Positions 11,456-20,284 of a stretch of 60,431 bases of DNA are shown here, in pieces. The translations under genes and the position numbers were made by a program. The stretch is from Muribaculaceae bacterium (lineage in GTDB: Bacteria > Bacteroidota > Bacteroidia > Bacteroidales > Muribaculaceae): positions 2,030-62,460 of the forward strand of contig JAFLTV010000010.1 in assembly GCA_022509105.1 (NCBI GenBank), written 5' to 3'. Positions within the stretch are counted from its first letter, which is position 1; each line of letters opens with the position of its first letter. The notes under the pieces were generated by a model that saw only the letters and a list, made by a program, of their open reading frames with translations, did not search any database and was not told the origin of the DNA.

Positions 11456-13354
11456 TCAATCTCTTTCGAGATATGTGATGCCATAAAGGCCGGATTTATA
11501 ATTACTAAGGAATTGACGACCCTCCTCAGGAGTGATATCACCTCGTTTCACGGCTGCTGTGGCCCAAGTTTCCAGATTTCTGACAAGCTTTTTGGGGCTG
11601 TATTCAACATAATCAAGCACATCAGCCACAGGCTCACCATCAATTATCTGTTCAATCTCATAACCGTTTTTAGTCACTGATATATGCACAGCGGATGTGT
11701 CGCCGAATAAATTATGAAGATCTCCAAGAATCTCCTGATATGCGCCAACCAGGAATACTCCGATGTAATAATGGTCGTTTTGTTTGAAAGGATGCACCGG
11801 CAAAGAATAGGAAACACCTTGAGGAGAGACAAACATGCTGATCTTGCCGTCGGAATCGCATGTTATATCCTGCAAAGTACATCTTCTTGTGGGTTTTTCA
11901 TCAAGTTTCGATATAGGCATAATCGGGAAAACCTGATCTATAGCCCAGGAATCCGGCAAACTTTGGAAAAGTGAGAAATTACAGAAATATTTTTCCGGCA
12001 ACATTCTGTCGACTTTCTTAAATTCCTCCGGCGGATGTTTCATAGAACGGGTCAGATCATTAACATCGCGTGCCACTGACCAAAAGAGTTTTTCTATCTG
12101 GGCCCGGCTTTTCAAATCAAGGAGTCCGAGGCTGAAAAGTTCAAGAGCCTCTTCTCGTATTTGAAGTGCGTCATGCCAGTCTTCAAACATTGAAGTGGGA
12201 TTGATGCGGTCCCAGATATTATAAAGCTCTTTAGCGAGCTCATGGGCATCCTCATTAATTGTTTCATTATCATTCCAAATAGGAAGTTGAGTCGTTTCCA
12301 ACACTTCTATAATCAATACGGAATGATGGGCTGTCAATGATCTTCCGCTTTCGATAATGATATTGGGTTGTGGTAAATCATTTTTCACACATACATCCAC
12401 AAGAGCGGAAACAGAGTCATTGACATATTCCTGGATAGAATAGTTCATGGAGTGTTCTCCAACTGAAGACCTTGTGCCGTCATAATCCACACCGAGGCCT
12501 CCTCCTATATCTACAAAATTTATATTGAATCCCAATTTAGACAGCTGCACATAAAACTGCATTGCTTCACGCAAGGCATTCTTTATTTTGCGAATCTTTG
12601 TTATCTGACTTCCTATATGGAAATGGATAAGTTTAAGAGATTCTTTCAAGCCATGTTTTTCAAGGAAAGAAAGAGCATCAAGAAGCTCTGAAGAATTTAA
12701 ACCGAATTTGCTGACATCGCCACCTGATTCTTCCCATTTTCCGCTTCCTGAAGAAGTGAGTTTAATCCTGATACCGAGATTTGGAGATATGTTAAGACGT
12801 TTGGCCACATCGGCAATCAGTTTCAACTCGTTAAGTTTTTCTACAACTATATAAATTCTCCTTCCCATTTTTTGTGCAAGGAGAGCGAGTTCCACATATT
12901 CTTCGTCTTTATATCCGTTGCAAATTATCAAAGAACCGGAACCCGGGTTTACTCCGAGCACAGCGTGCAGTTCAGGTTTTGAACCGGCTTCAAGTCCGAC
13001 ATTGTATTTGGTTCCATGGCTTACAATCTCTTCGACAACCTGACGCATCTGATTGACCTTGATAGGATATACGATAAAATTCTGGCCTGAATAAGAATAT
13101 TCATCAGCTGCTTTTTTAAAGCATGAGGATATCTTGCGGATACGGTCGTCAAGAATATCTGGAAACCGGAGCAAAACCGGAGCAGAGACATCTCTTACAA
13201 GGAGATGGTCCATCACTTCTTTTAGATCTACCGATGCACAGCCCTCACATGGAGTCACTTGCACGTGTCCTTTGTCATTTATGGAGAAATATTTTAGACC
13301 CCAACCGTTAACGTTGTATATTTCAGCTGAGTCTTCAATGCGCCATTTTCTCAT
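11456..13354 (-). CDS. speA: Biosynthetic arginine decarboxylase SpeA
   Basis: 632 residues, matching the large biosynthetic arginine decarboxylases. It is PLP-dependent and makes agmatine, the first step of the agmatine route to putrescine. The PLP lysine is K99 in YPIKVNQ. Other family segments are GLEAGSKPEL, ICNGYKDEEY, and IHFHIGSQ with the glycine loop FVDIGGGLGVDYDG. The C-terminal part has the helical insert seen in this class. It appears to lead the speA-truA-ligA cluster. Only a weak -7-like element (TAACTTTA) is visible upstream. Confidence 0.95.
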   Translation of the reverse strand: MRKWRIEDSAEIYNVNGWGLKYFSINDKGHVQVTPCEGCASVDLKEVMDHLLVRDVSAPVLLRFPDILDDRIRKISSCFKKAADEYSYSGQNFIVYPIKVNQMRQVVEEIVSHGTKYNVGLEAGSKPELHAVLGVNPGSGSLIICNGYKDEEYVELALLAQKMGRRIYIVVEKLNELKLIADVAKRLNISPNLGIRIKLTSSGSGKWEESGGDVSKFGLNSSELLDALSFLEKHGLKESLKLIHFHIGSQITKIRKIKNALREAMQFYVQLSKLGFNINFVDIGGGLGVDYDGTRSSVGEHSMNYSIQEYVNDSVSALVDVCVKNDLPQPNIIIESGRSLTAHHSVLIIEVLETTQLPIWNDNETINEDAHELAKELYNIWDRINPTSMFEDWHDALQIREEALELFSLGLLDLKSRAQIEKLFWSVARDVNDLTRSMKHPPEEFKKVDRMLPEKYFCNFSLFQSLPDSWAIDQVFPIMPISKLDEKPTRRCTLQDITCDSDGKISMFVSPQGVSYSLPVHPFKQNDHYYIGVFLVGAYQEILGDLHNLFGDTSAVHISVTKNGYEIEQIIDGEPVADVLDYVEYSPKKLVRNLETWATAAVKRGDITPEEGRQFLSNYKSGLYGITYLERD

Positions 13355-13430
13355 TTTCTATTTTATGGTTTCTGAGTTTTAATTTTAAAAATCGATATTT
13401 GGTAAAGTTAATAAATCTCGGCTGAGATTA

Positions 13431-13754
13431 TCAGGTTTGACGCCTGCCGAGTATTTCAAAGAAATTCACTATTATCTCAGTTCTTTTCCTTCTTATATTC
13501 ATTCTGTCTTCATATTCGCGAGTCGATAATTTACCTTCTACATAAAGTTGAGTGCCTTTACGAATATACCGTTCAGCCATTGATGCCAGTTCTCCGTAAA
13601 AAACGAGGTTGTGCCATTCAGGTTTCTCTATTGACTTGCCTGAAGGTTCATTTGTGGCGAGAGATACAAAAGCAATAGGATTATCCTTTTCCGGATATCT
13701 CACTTCCGGATCCGATCCTATATGACCTAATAGTATAACTTTATTTACTGACAC
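13431..13754 (-). CDS. Short single-stranded DNA-binding protein (SSB family)
   Basis: 107 residues forming one OB fold: VNKVILLGHIGSDPEVRY at the start, WHNLVFYGELASMAERYIRKG in the middle, and GTQLYVEGKLSTREYED. It is shorter than typical SSB (about 150-180 residues). It stops right after the OB fold with IVNFFEILGRRQT, lacking the linker and acidic tail that recruits repair proteins. It may be a second, specialised SSB rather than the replicative one. It follows the ArgC-like gene after 81 nt. Confidence 0.88.
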   Translation of the reverse strand: MSVNKVILLGHIGSDPEVRYPEKDNPIAFVSLATNEPSGKSIEKPEWHNLVFYGELASMAERYIRKGTQLYVEGKLSTREYEDRMNIRRKRTEIIVNFFEILGRRQT

Positions 13755-13835
13755 GCTTTTTTTAAAATTAATGATGGTTGAATCGTTTTTACTCCATGAA
13801 TAAAATAAGGAATATCTGATGCAATAGCTCTGAAT

Positions 13836-14798
13836 TCATGCAAACCATGAAATTGTGCCCGGAGAATCCGGAGAATGAAATGATGAAGATTTCAATTGGA
13901 GTCCTGTTTTTTCATATAATCCTTGCAAGAGGTTCATAATATGAACGGCATCTCCGGCTCCTCCTCTCATTCTGCCGTCGACTATTGCGGTTATTTCTAA
14001 AGAGGAGGGGGCATCCTTATTTAATGAGATTATACATTTCTGATTACCCTCTACTTCTTTGACACTTACAGGAGTATGAGTGACGAATGTAAAGTTATGG
14101 TCATCATAGATTCCTTCGTATATCTTTTCAATCTCATCTATTGAAAGGGTGCAATTGAATGAAATCTTCATTACCATAACTCGGTTTTCATCAGAATTCT
14201 CCTCAAGTGTTAGATGGATCGGAGAAGAAAAACTGGGTTGTGCCACGGTAATGGCACGTGAAAGAAGCTTTTCAAGTTCATCGAGAGGTTTAATTTCCGA
14301 CAGCAGGTCTTTAGGAAGAGCTATTGAAACTTCCAGAGGATTGTTAAGCAACATGAATTGTGCCAGCGGAATTAAGGCAATTAAAGCCGGCACTAAAACC
14401 TGAGAGGGAATAAATGCTGTTGTAACAGTCCTGACAAGATTTTTACGGTTGATCTCAGACACTCCTATGGCAAAAGCCTGATTTTCCATGGCTTTTTCAT
14501 CATTAGCGGTGAGATCTATAAGTTTGAGTTCAGGCCAGTTATTCTTGTTCTCAATAAGATTTTGAGAGAAAGGGGTCTGATTTGTCAAAAATACAATGTC
14601 TAATTCTTCAGGATTCAATTTATCGGAAAAGTTGACAATAGATTCACCCAACAATCCATGATGAACAGAAGAAGGCGCTCGGCCCAAAAGTTCCGGTTCA
14701 TATAGTGAACGGATATCAGCTTCCGGATGATTTATTAAAATTCTGATAAGTTCTCCGGCATTGGGAGAGCCGGCGCCCGTAATTCCGATTTTAATCAT
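13836..14798 (-). CDS. ArgC-like NAD(P)-fold protein lacking the catalytic cysteine
   Basis: 320 residues resembling N-acetyl-gamma-glutamyl-phosphate reductase. The N-terminal Rossmann motif is IGITGAGSPNAGELIRILINHP (split here by family convention as GITGAGSPNAGELI), with the matching C-terminal segment RGGAGDAVHIMNLLQGLYEKTGL shortened to GGAGDAVHIMNLLQGL. The active-site NPGCYPT motif is replaced by TTAFIPS at about 126-132, so the nucleophilic cysteine is missing. It is therefore unlikely to catalyse the standard reductase step. It overlaps the DUF151 gene by 4 nt and lies far from any arginine gene here. It could be a repurposed paralogue with unknown role. Confidence 0.75.
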   Translation of the reverse strand: MIKIGITGAGSPNAGELIRILINHPEADIRSLYEPELLGRAPSSVHHGLLGESIVNFSDKLNPEELDIVFLTNQTPFSQNLIENKNNWPELKLIDLTANDEKAMENQAFAIGVSEINRKNLVRTVTTAFIPSQVLVPALIALIPLAQFMLLNNPLEVSIALPKDLLSEIKPLDELEKLLSRAITVAQPSFSSPIHLTLEENSDENRVMVMKISFNCTLSIDEIEKIYEGIYDDHNFTFVTHTPVSVKEVEGNQKCIISLNKDAPSSLEITAIVDGRMRGGAGDAVHIMNLLQGLYEKTGLQLKSSSFHSPDSPGTISWFA

Positions 14799-15424
14799 GG
14801 CTCCTGGGATTTTGTTTCATCCCCGCTTTGGCGATGATCTATGATGGCTTTAATTCTTGCTGCTTCTTCATAATTTTCGGATTCAGCAGCCTTTAACATT
14901 GCATCAGAGAGTTGTTGAATCGACATTTTGTCAAATTTCGAAACTACATCATTCTGAGAATCTTGTTTTTCTTGTGAGGATGAACTTTGGGGTTCAAACT
15001 TCTTTTTCCTGTCGGAAGGGTCAAAGCTTGCTTCACGCAACACATCTTCTGTAGTATAGATGGGTGCATTAGCCCTTATGGCTAAAGCTACTGCATCAGA
15101 AGAACGGGAATCGACAATGAATTCACGGGTTCCGTCTGAAAGATAAAGATCAGCTGCGAAAACGCCATTTGGAAGTCTTTTGATTAACACAGATTCAAGT
15201 TTAATCCCAAATGAATCGAGAGCCTGAATCATTATGTCGTGGGTGAGCGGACGCGGAGTCTTTATATCCTGCAACTTACATTCGATTGCCTGAGCCTCGG
15301 GAAAGCCTATTATAATCGGTATGCGTCGTGTTGTGCCGCTTTGTTGAAGAATCAGGGCATAGACGCCTGATTCAATCTGATTGAAGGTAATTCCTAATAA
15401 TTCTAATCTATATTTTTGTTCCAT
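14795..15424 (-). CDS. Bifunctional nuclease family (DUF151) protein with C-terminal UVR motif
   Basis: 209 residues. The N-terminal 135 residues match the DUF151 fold described as bifunctional nuclease in plants and common in bacteria: RIPIIIGFPEAQAIE, RPLTHDIM, and VDSRSSDAVALAIRANAPIY. A charged linker (about 140-165) leads to a C-terminal helical pair, MSIQQLSDAMLKAAESENYE then AARIKAII, which is a UvrB/UvrC-type motif. The combination is typical of Bacteroidetes. Molecular role is uncertain. It lies between mnmA (37 nt gap) and the ArgC-like gene (4-nt overlap). Confidence 0.85.
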   Translation of the reverse strand: MEQKYRLELLGITFNQIESGVYALILQQSGTTRRIPIIIGFPEAQAIECKLQDIKTPRPLTHDIMIQALDSFGIKLESVLIKRLPNGVFAADLYLSDGTREFIVDSRSSDAVALAIRANAPIYTTEDVLREASFDPSDRKKKFEPQSSSSQEKQDSQNDVVSKFDKMSIQQLSDAMLKAAESENYEEAARIKAIIDHRQSGDETKSQEP

Positions 15425-15461
15425 CTATATGGTGAAATTTTCAATAAAAGTTTTTTATGTT

Positions 15462-16550
15462 TTAGTCTGTTGCAGGTTTGCTTCTTGAAACAATCAAAGC
15501 AGAGCCCAGACAAAGTTTTTCATCAGGAGTGTAAATGATTGCATATTGTCCGGGGGCGATTCCTTGCACATCCTGATCTGAATTAAGCCATAAATTGCCG
15601 GTAGTTAAATCTCTTTCCAATAAGCCTGTGTGAAACTCAGGCACATGCCGGATTTTGAAGGCTACTTTAATTTCGGTTTCGTTCCCTTGAAAAGGAGATT
15701 CGGCTATCCAATTAGGTTCGGAAAGGTGAATCTCTTTTCCATATTGGAGTGGAGTGTCATATCCTTTCGAAACATAAATGATATTTTTAGGGATATCTTT
15801 ATTTACAACAAACCAGGGTCCGCCCCCAAGTCCGAGACCTTTTCTTTGGCCTATTGTATAAAACCAGAAACCGGAATGTTCTCCGATCTTTTTCCCTGTT
15901 TCTATTTCTATAACATCACCCTTTCTCTCTCCGATATGCCTTTTTATAAAATCCTTGTAATTTATTTTGCCTAAGAAGCAGATGCCTTGAGAATCTTTTC
16001 GAGAAGCATTTGGAAGTTTTGCCTCCTGTGCAATTTTTCTCACTTCGGATTTTGGCAAATCTCCTAAGGGGAAGAGTATGTGGGAGAGTTGTTTTTGAGA
16101 TATGCCGGCAAGGAAATCTGTTTGATCTTTTACAGGATCTTTGGCCGTGGCTAAATAATACTTATCTCCGATTTTCTTGACTGAGGCATAATGGCCGGTG
16201 GCTGTTTTATCAAAATCTTTACCCCATCTTTCTTCGAAAAAACCGAATTTGATCAGCTTGTTGCACATCATATCGGGATGAGGTGTGAGTCCTTTTTTTA
16301 CAGTTTCCAATGTATATCCCATCACATGTTGCCAGTATTCTTCATGAAGAGACACGATTGAAAGCGGAAGATTATACTTTGCAGCAATCAGATTACACAT
16401 TTCAATATCTTCTTCCGCAGAACAATCACCCTCTCCATTCTCTCCGCTGATCTTTATATAGAAGAGATGAAGGTCATGACCTTCCGATTGTAGCTTATGA
16501 ACTACAACGGCACTGTCTACACCTCCTGAAATTAAAACTGCAATTTTCAT
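15462..16550 (-). CDS. mnmA: tRNA-specific 2-thiouridylase MnmA
   Basis: 362 residues. MnmA thiolates U34 of glutamate, lysine and glutamine tRNAs with ATP and relayed sulfur. The PP-loop is SGGVDS at 8-13. The catalytic cysteine pair is C96 in DMMCNKLIKFG and C191 in QGICFLG. TGHYA and the GQRKGLGLGGG segment are typical. The start overlaps the end of the DoxX gene by 4 nt. Confidence 0.95.
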   Translation of the reverse strand: MKIAVLISGGVDSAVVVHKLQSEGHDLHLFYIKISGENGEGDCSAEEDIEMCNLIAAKYNLPLSIVSLHEEYWQHVMGYTLETVKKGLTPHPDMMCNKLIKFGFFEERWGKDFDKTATGHYASVKKIGDKYYLATAKDPVKDQTDFLAGISQKQLSHILFPLGDLPKSEVRKIAQEAKLPNASRKDSQGICFLGKINYKDFIKRHIGERKGDVIEIETGKKIGEHSGFWFYTIGQRKGLGLGGGPWFVVNKDIPKNIIYVSKGYDTPLQYGKEIHLSEPNWIAESPFQGNETEIKVAFKIRHVPEFHTGLLERDLTTGNLWLNSDQDVQGIAPGQYAIIYTPDEKLCLGSALIVSRSKPATD

Positions 16551-17056
16551 ACTTCTTCAAGCTCTCCCTCGCTTTTATTTTCAGTGTGAATTATATGAAG
16601 TGACAGGAAGTAATCCACAGATATCTTGCCCGGACCTACCAACAGCAGGAAGAAATATATACCCATGAAGAGGATAGGTACATAACCGGGTTGTGACCAA
16701 TCGATCATATAGGCAGATTCATGCACGTAAGAATGCAAAAGATAATATTCCGCAAGAATCATTGCAACAAAAGGTGGTATTATCATCAAACGGGTTAAAA
16801 ATCCGAACATGATGAAAACAGAACAGACAATCTCGATACAAATCATTACAATCAGAGACGCATGACTGTCCATACCTATTTCCCCCGGGAAGATATCTTT
16901 CAAAAGATCAATGTTGATAATCTGCCGGATACCGAATTGCATCATCATAATGCCGACAAAAAGCCTTAAAAAGAGGCGTCCCAGGTTTGTGTAAGAATAA
17001 CCTGTGACTTTAAAATAAGTGTGTTTAATCCATCTTGAAAGAGAAAAATGTCTCAT
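16547..17056 (-). CDS. DoxX-family inner-membrane protein
   Basis: 169 residues with about four hydrophobic helices: LGRLFLRLFVGIMMMQFGI, LIVMICIEIVCSVFIMFGFL, MIIPPFVAMILAEYYLL and VPILFMGIYFFLLLVGPG. The order and the closing GPGKISVD segment fit DoxX proteins. Family functions are poorly defined; links to quinone or thiol redox chemistry have been proposed. It sits between a thioredoxin-fold exported protein and mnmA. Confidence 0.8.
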   Translation of the reverse strand: MRHFSLSRWIKHTYFKVTGYSYTNLGRLFLRLFVGIMMMQFGIRQIINIDLLKDIFPGEIGMDSHASLIVMICIEIVCSVFIMFGFLTRLMIIPPFVAMILAEYYLLHSYVHESAYMIDWSQPGYVPILFMGIYFFLLLVGPGKISVDYFLSLHIIHTENKSEGELEEV

Positions 17057-17091
17057 AATCTTTGAGTCTTTCTTTACAGATATGGGAGTTA

Positions 17092-18000
17092 TTACTCACC
17101 AACAATCTCGAGGGCCTTGTCAATAGCTGAATCAAGGGTGGAGTTTTTCAAAAGTATATTGCCATCGTTCCCAATAAGATAAATTGATGGGTGGAGTCGG
17201 AGATCATATATCTCTTTTATATTATCGCTGACTCCCACATTCCATTTCTTTGAATAATTCGCCACTGCATTTTTCCATGCTTCATCTTGATTAAGGGAAA
17301 TGTAAATGATGTTAAGTTTCCCTTTATCGATAGCCTGAGTGAGACGTGAATTGGAATCCATCCTTATCCTTGCCAACCGCCAGTCGGTGTTTGTAGGGTC
17401 TCCGAAAATAAGGATTGTCGGAGTCGACATAGGGAAATATGTGTTTTCTTTACCTTGAATGTCGATGAATTTGAATGTCGGGGCTGTCTGGCCAATGGTG
17501 TTGGTTCTTATGAGATTGGCCCGGGTATTATATTTTTCTCTTCTGGTTTTGCTAATTTTTTTGTTTTTAGCCGCTGCATCCAGAAATCTCATATATATAT
17601 CATCGGCTACCCATTCAGCTCTTGGTCCGTATAAGGATTCTTCCGCCGCTTTCTCGAATTGGACAAGTAGAGTGGGATTGCCTGAGATTTTCTTGATAAG
17701 TTTATCTAAAGAATCTTTAAAACCTTTGTCGGAGGAATAAATCAGAGCATTAAGATATACATTGAAGGCATGATTAAGGGCAATCTGATTTACTGCTTGA
17801 GTATTTTTAAAGTCGAAAGGTTCCCAAAAGTTTGTCACTACATAATCACATCTTTCTGAAAGACTTTCAATATCTTCCGGAGCCACAGGATATTCAAACA
17901 AAGGCTCAATTTGTAAAACGTCTTGAGCGTTTGCAGTTTGTATAAATCCTGTTAAGTTTAAAGTAATGAATATTAATATATAGGTGAGGTTTTTTTTCAT
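17092..18000 (-). CDS. Exported DUF5106 / thioredoxin-fold protein without CxxC
   Basis: 302 residues with a signal peptide (about 1-25, ending ANAQ). The N-terminal half (residues 30-160) matches the helical DUF5106 region common in Bacteroidales. The C-terminal half, from IGQTAPTFKFIDIQGKE, has a thioredoxin or AhpC/TSA-like order, including the closing GNDGNILLKN strand pair. Where the redox motif WCxxC would be, it reads FGDPTNTDWRL, with no cysteine. It probably does not act as a thiol oxidoreductase. It is 35 nt upstream of the DoxX gene. Confidence 0.75.
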   Translation of the reverse strand: MKKNLTYILIFITLNLTGFIQTANAQDVLQIEPLFEYPVAPEDIESLSERCDYVVTNFWEPFDFKNTQAVNQIALNHAFNVYLNALIYSSDKGFKDSLDKLIKKISGNPTLLVQFEKAAEESLYGPRAEWVADDIYMRFLDAAAKNKKISKTRREKYNTRANLIRTNTIGQTAPTFKFIDIQGKENTYFPMSTPTILIFGDPTNTDWRLARIRMDSNSRLTQAIDKGKLNIIYISLNQDEAWKNAVANYSKKWNVGVSDNIKEIYDLRLHPSIYLIGNDGNILLKNSTLDSAIDKALEIVGE

Positions 18001-18026
18001 CTATTTTATTCTTATTTATTATTCTT

Positions 18027-18887
18027 TTAACGATAAATTTCCTCTAAATGATATGCATGAAGACCCTCCATCGGAGCATGCATAATATTATTTATCCGGA
18101 AACCTAAAGATTTTGCCGTTTCGAATAGAATCTCCTTATAGTTTAACGCTATTGATCCTATAAAACCCAAGGGCATCGACCTGCATTCTTCATATGAGGC
18201 TATATTCCTGATAAAGAAATTATTAAATTCTTCTCTTATAAGATTTTGTATAGCTTCATGTTCCCTGTTTTCATATATAAACGTGGAGAAAGACGCGATA
18301 AAAGCCGACGGACGTTCTCCTCGATAGGTTTTATTTATCAATTCATCAAGTGAAAGATCATATTGCTCCTCAAATTTTACAATGATTTCATAGGGGAGAA
18401 CTCTTTTAAAAATGCTGTTCAGGAGACGTTTGCCCATAGCGGCTCCACTTCCTTCATCGCCAAGTATGAAACCTAAAGAGGGAATTTGATTTATAATCTT
18501 CCCATTTTCCATTAAGCAGGAATTCGATCCTGTTCCCAGAATGCATGCAATCCCTTTTTTATTGCCGAATAAAGCTCTGCCGGTTGCAAGCATATCTGAG
18601 TAAATGAAAATTTGAGCATCCGGCCAAAAATCAGCTAAAAGCTTAGTCATCAATTCAATTTGAATTGAAGTCGAACATCCGGCTCCATAAAAATGAATAG
18701 TCGTTATCTTAATATTATCCGGAAGATAATTTTTCAACTCAGAGAGAACAGAGTTTATTTCCCCGGGTGAATTTAATAAAGGATTTATTCCTAAAGTCTT
18801 GAATTCCAAATGCTCCTTGGAGCCCTCTAAAAGAAGTCTCCAGTCTGTTTTTGTTGAACCTGCATCTGCAATTAAGATTCCTTTCAT
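18027..18887 (-). CDS. BadF/BadG/BcrA-type ATPase, probable N-acetylglucosamine kinase-like
   Basis: 286 residues of the ASKHA sugar-kinase fold: phosphate-1 loop ADAGSTKTDWRLL at 7-19, phosphate-2 ILGTGSNSCLM around 115-125, and GFILGDEGSGAAMGKRLL. These are shared with eukaryotic GlcNAc kinase and Bacteroidetes homologues. Substrate is likely an amino sugar, but the sequence does not prove it. It appears to be the first gene of the run toward ssb. A TATCTTTG -7 element lies upstream (18918-18925). Confidence 0.8.
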   Translation of the reverse strand: MKGILIADAGSTKTDWRLLLEGSKEHLEFKTLGINPLLNSPGEINSVLSELKNYLPDNIKITTIHFYGAGCSTSIQIELMTKLLADFWPDAQIFIYSDMLATGRALFGNKKGIACILGTGSNSCLMENGKIINQIPSLGFILGDEGSGAAMGKRLLNSIFKRVLPYEIIVKFEEQYDLSLDELINKTYRGERPSAFIASFSTFIYENREHEAIQNLIREEFNNFFIRNIASYEECRSMPLGFIGSIALNYKEILFETAKSLGFRINNIMHAPMEGLHAYHLEEIYR

Positions 18888-18917
18888 GGTCTTTTCCCAA
18901 GGTTATAATAGAAACTA

Positions 18918-18925
18918 CAAAGATA
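18918..18925 (-). promoter_or_regulatory. -7 element upstream of the BadF-like kinase
   Basis: TATCTTTG on the minus strand fits TAnnTTTG, 31 nt before the start codon. No TTTG is seen at the -33 spacing, so the promoter is only half supported. Confidence 0.45.
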
Positions 18926-18990
18926 GCAAATAATTTCCATTCGCTATCATTTTGACTCTCCTTTCATTCGATCCAAATTATGCGAGTTTG

Positions 18991-19362
18991 TTATGAGGAA
19001 ACAATCATTCCCAACCAAGTGGCCAATAGACCTAATATAATGCTTAAAGCAATATACAGGAAAGATATAAAGACTTCTCCATTCATTCCCAGAGATAGTG
19101 ATTCAAAGGAAAAGGTAGAGAAAGTTGTGAATCCTCCACAAAAGCCTACAATCAGCAATGCATTTAATTTAGGTTGCAAAAGGCCTGATTTCTGCAACCA
19201 TCCGCCTAAAAGCCCGAAAGCCAAGCATCCCAGTATATTTATTATGAATGTTGCCATGGGAAACGGAAGTCTCCAGAAAGACAGGAAAAGTCGATTGATT
19301 AAAAACCGGCAACAAGTGCCCACAAAACCCCCGACACCGGCCATAAGCATTAATTTAAACAT
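18991..19362 (-). CDS. crcB: Fluoride efflux channel CrcB/Fluc
   Basis: 123 residues with four hydrophobic helices. The family signatures are GGFVGTCCRFLINRL at the start and the NALLIVGFCGGFTTFSTFSFE region, which carries the pore Thr/Ser/Phe residues. It exports fluoride as a dimer. No fluoride riboswitch is recognisable in the 150 nt upstream. Confidence 0.93.
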   Translation of the reverse strand: MFKLMLMAGVGGFVGTCCRFLINRLFLSFWRLPFPMATFIINILGCLAFGLLGGWLQKSGLLQPKLNALLIVGFCGGFTTFSTFSFESLSLGMNGEVFISFLYIALSIILGLLATWLGMIVSS

Positions 19363-19454
19363 CCTTTAGCAGTCTTTTAACCAAGTTTTTATCAATATTT
19401 CTTTTCTCACTCTACGTAAAATCTAATTTTTAGAATTTTCAAGTGCAAAAATAC

Positions 19455-19479
19455 AAAAAAGCCGACTTTTGTCGGCTTT
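19455..19479 (-). terminator. Terminator of the ECF sigma factor gene
   Basis: A 9-bp stem (AAAGCCGAC / GTCGGCTTT) with a TTTT/AAAA loop is followed on the minus strand by a T-run. It lies 36 nt after the sigma factor stop codon. Confidence 0.8.
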
Positions 19480-19514
19480 CATTATTATTAATATTTAAAA
19501 TTTTAATTTTTTAA

Positions 19515-20021
19515 TTATCTGAAGTCTTGAAGTTGTTCGCGTAATCTTTTACGGGCGAAGAAAATACGACTTTTAACTGTACCTAACGGGAGACCCATTT
19601 TATCGGCGATTTCGTTATATTTATATCCTGCAACATACATATTGAACGGGATGCGATAATCGTCGGTGAAAGAATCAAGGGCTTGGTTAATTTCTTTAAC
19701 TGCATAGGAACCTTCCGGAGAAGTGAGTCCTGAGTCTTGAGAAATATTTAAGTGATAAAGATCTTCTGTCTGATCAATAACTGTCGCTTTTCTAACTGTC
19801 TGGCGATAGTTGTTGATGAAGATATTGCGCATTATAGTAAAGATCCATCCCTTAAAATTAACATTGTCAACATATTTTTCTTCATTGTCTAATGCTTTAA
19901 GAGTTGTATCTTGTAGTAAATCACGCGCTTGCTCTTTATCTGTTGTTAATTGATAAGCAAAACTTAATAAATTGTTTTGAAGTCCTAAAACTCTTTGTTT
20001 AAATGTTTCGTTAGTTTTCAT
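19515..20021 (-). CDS. ECF-type RNA polymerase sigma factor
   Basis: 168 residues. Region 2 includes FAYQLTTDKEQARDLLQDTTLKAL and the DNA-melting part WIFTIMRNIFINNYRQ; region 4 is IPFNMYVAGYKYNEIADKMGL followed by PLGTVKSRIFFARKRLRE. No anti-sigma gene is adjacent: one neighbour is crcB and the other is a divergent helicase. It is transcribed alone and ends in a strong terminator. Stimulus and regulon are unknown. Confidence 0.92.
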   Translation of the reverse strand: MKTNETFKQRVLGLQNNLLSFAYQLTTDKEQARDLLQDTTLKALDNEEKYVDNVNFKGWIFTIMRNIFINNYRQTVRKATVIDQTEDLYHLNISQDSGLTSPEGSYAVKEINQALDSFTDDYRIPFNMYVAGYKYNEIADKMGLPLGTVKSRIFFARKRLREQLQDFR

Positions 20022-20256
20022 TGTCGTAAATTTTAATTGTTATACTAATAGAACATATCGGATATAAAAATGTTTCAGGAAAGGTGTTAATTTATTTGTT
20101 AAATTATGTAAAAAGTATATAAACCATTGAAACAAAATAAGTTAGCTATGATATTTTTTTATTTCTTAATAATTTATTTATAATCATTTTCACAAGCAAT
20201 TATTTGAAGGAATCTGTTAACTTATTCTAATCATAGCGAGAAACGGGAGTTTTGAG

Positions 20257-20264
20257 TAATTTTG
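20257..20264 (+). promoter_or_regulatory. -7 element upstream of the DEAD-box helicase
   Basis: TAATTTTG lies 20 nt before the helicase ATG. The -33 TTTG is not at the usual distance. The rest of this 263-nt divergent region (20022-20284) is very AT-rich and shows nothing else clear. Confidence 0.5.
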
Positions 20265-20284
20265 CATTCAAATAATCAACGCCC

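Noticed and set aside
19363..19454. A fluoride riboswitch before crcB.
   Set aside because: The short AT-rich region lacks the conserved fluoride aptamer sequences and pseudoknot segments.
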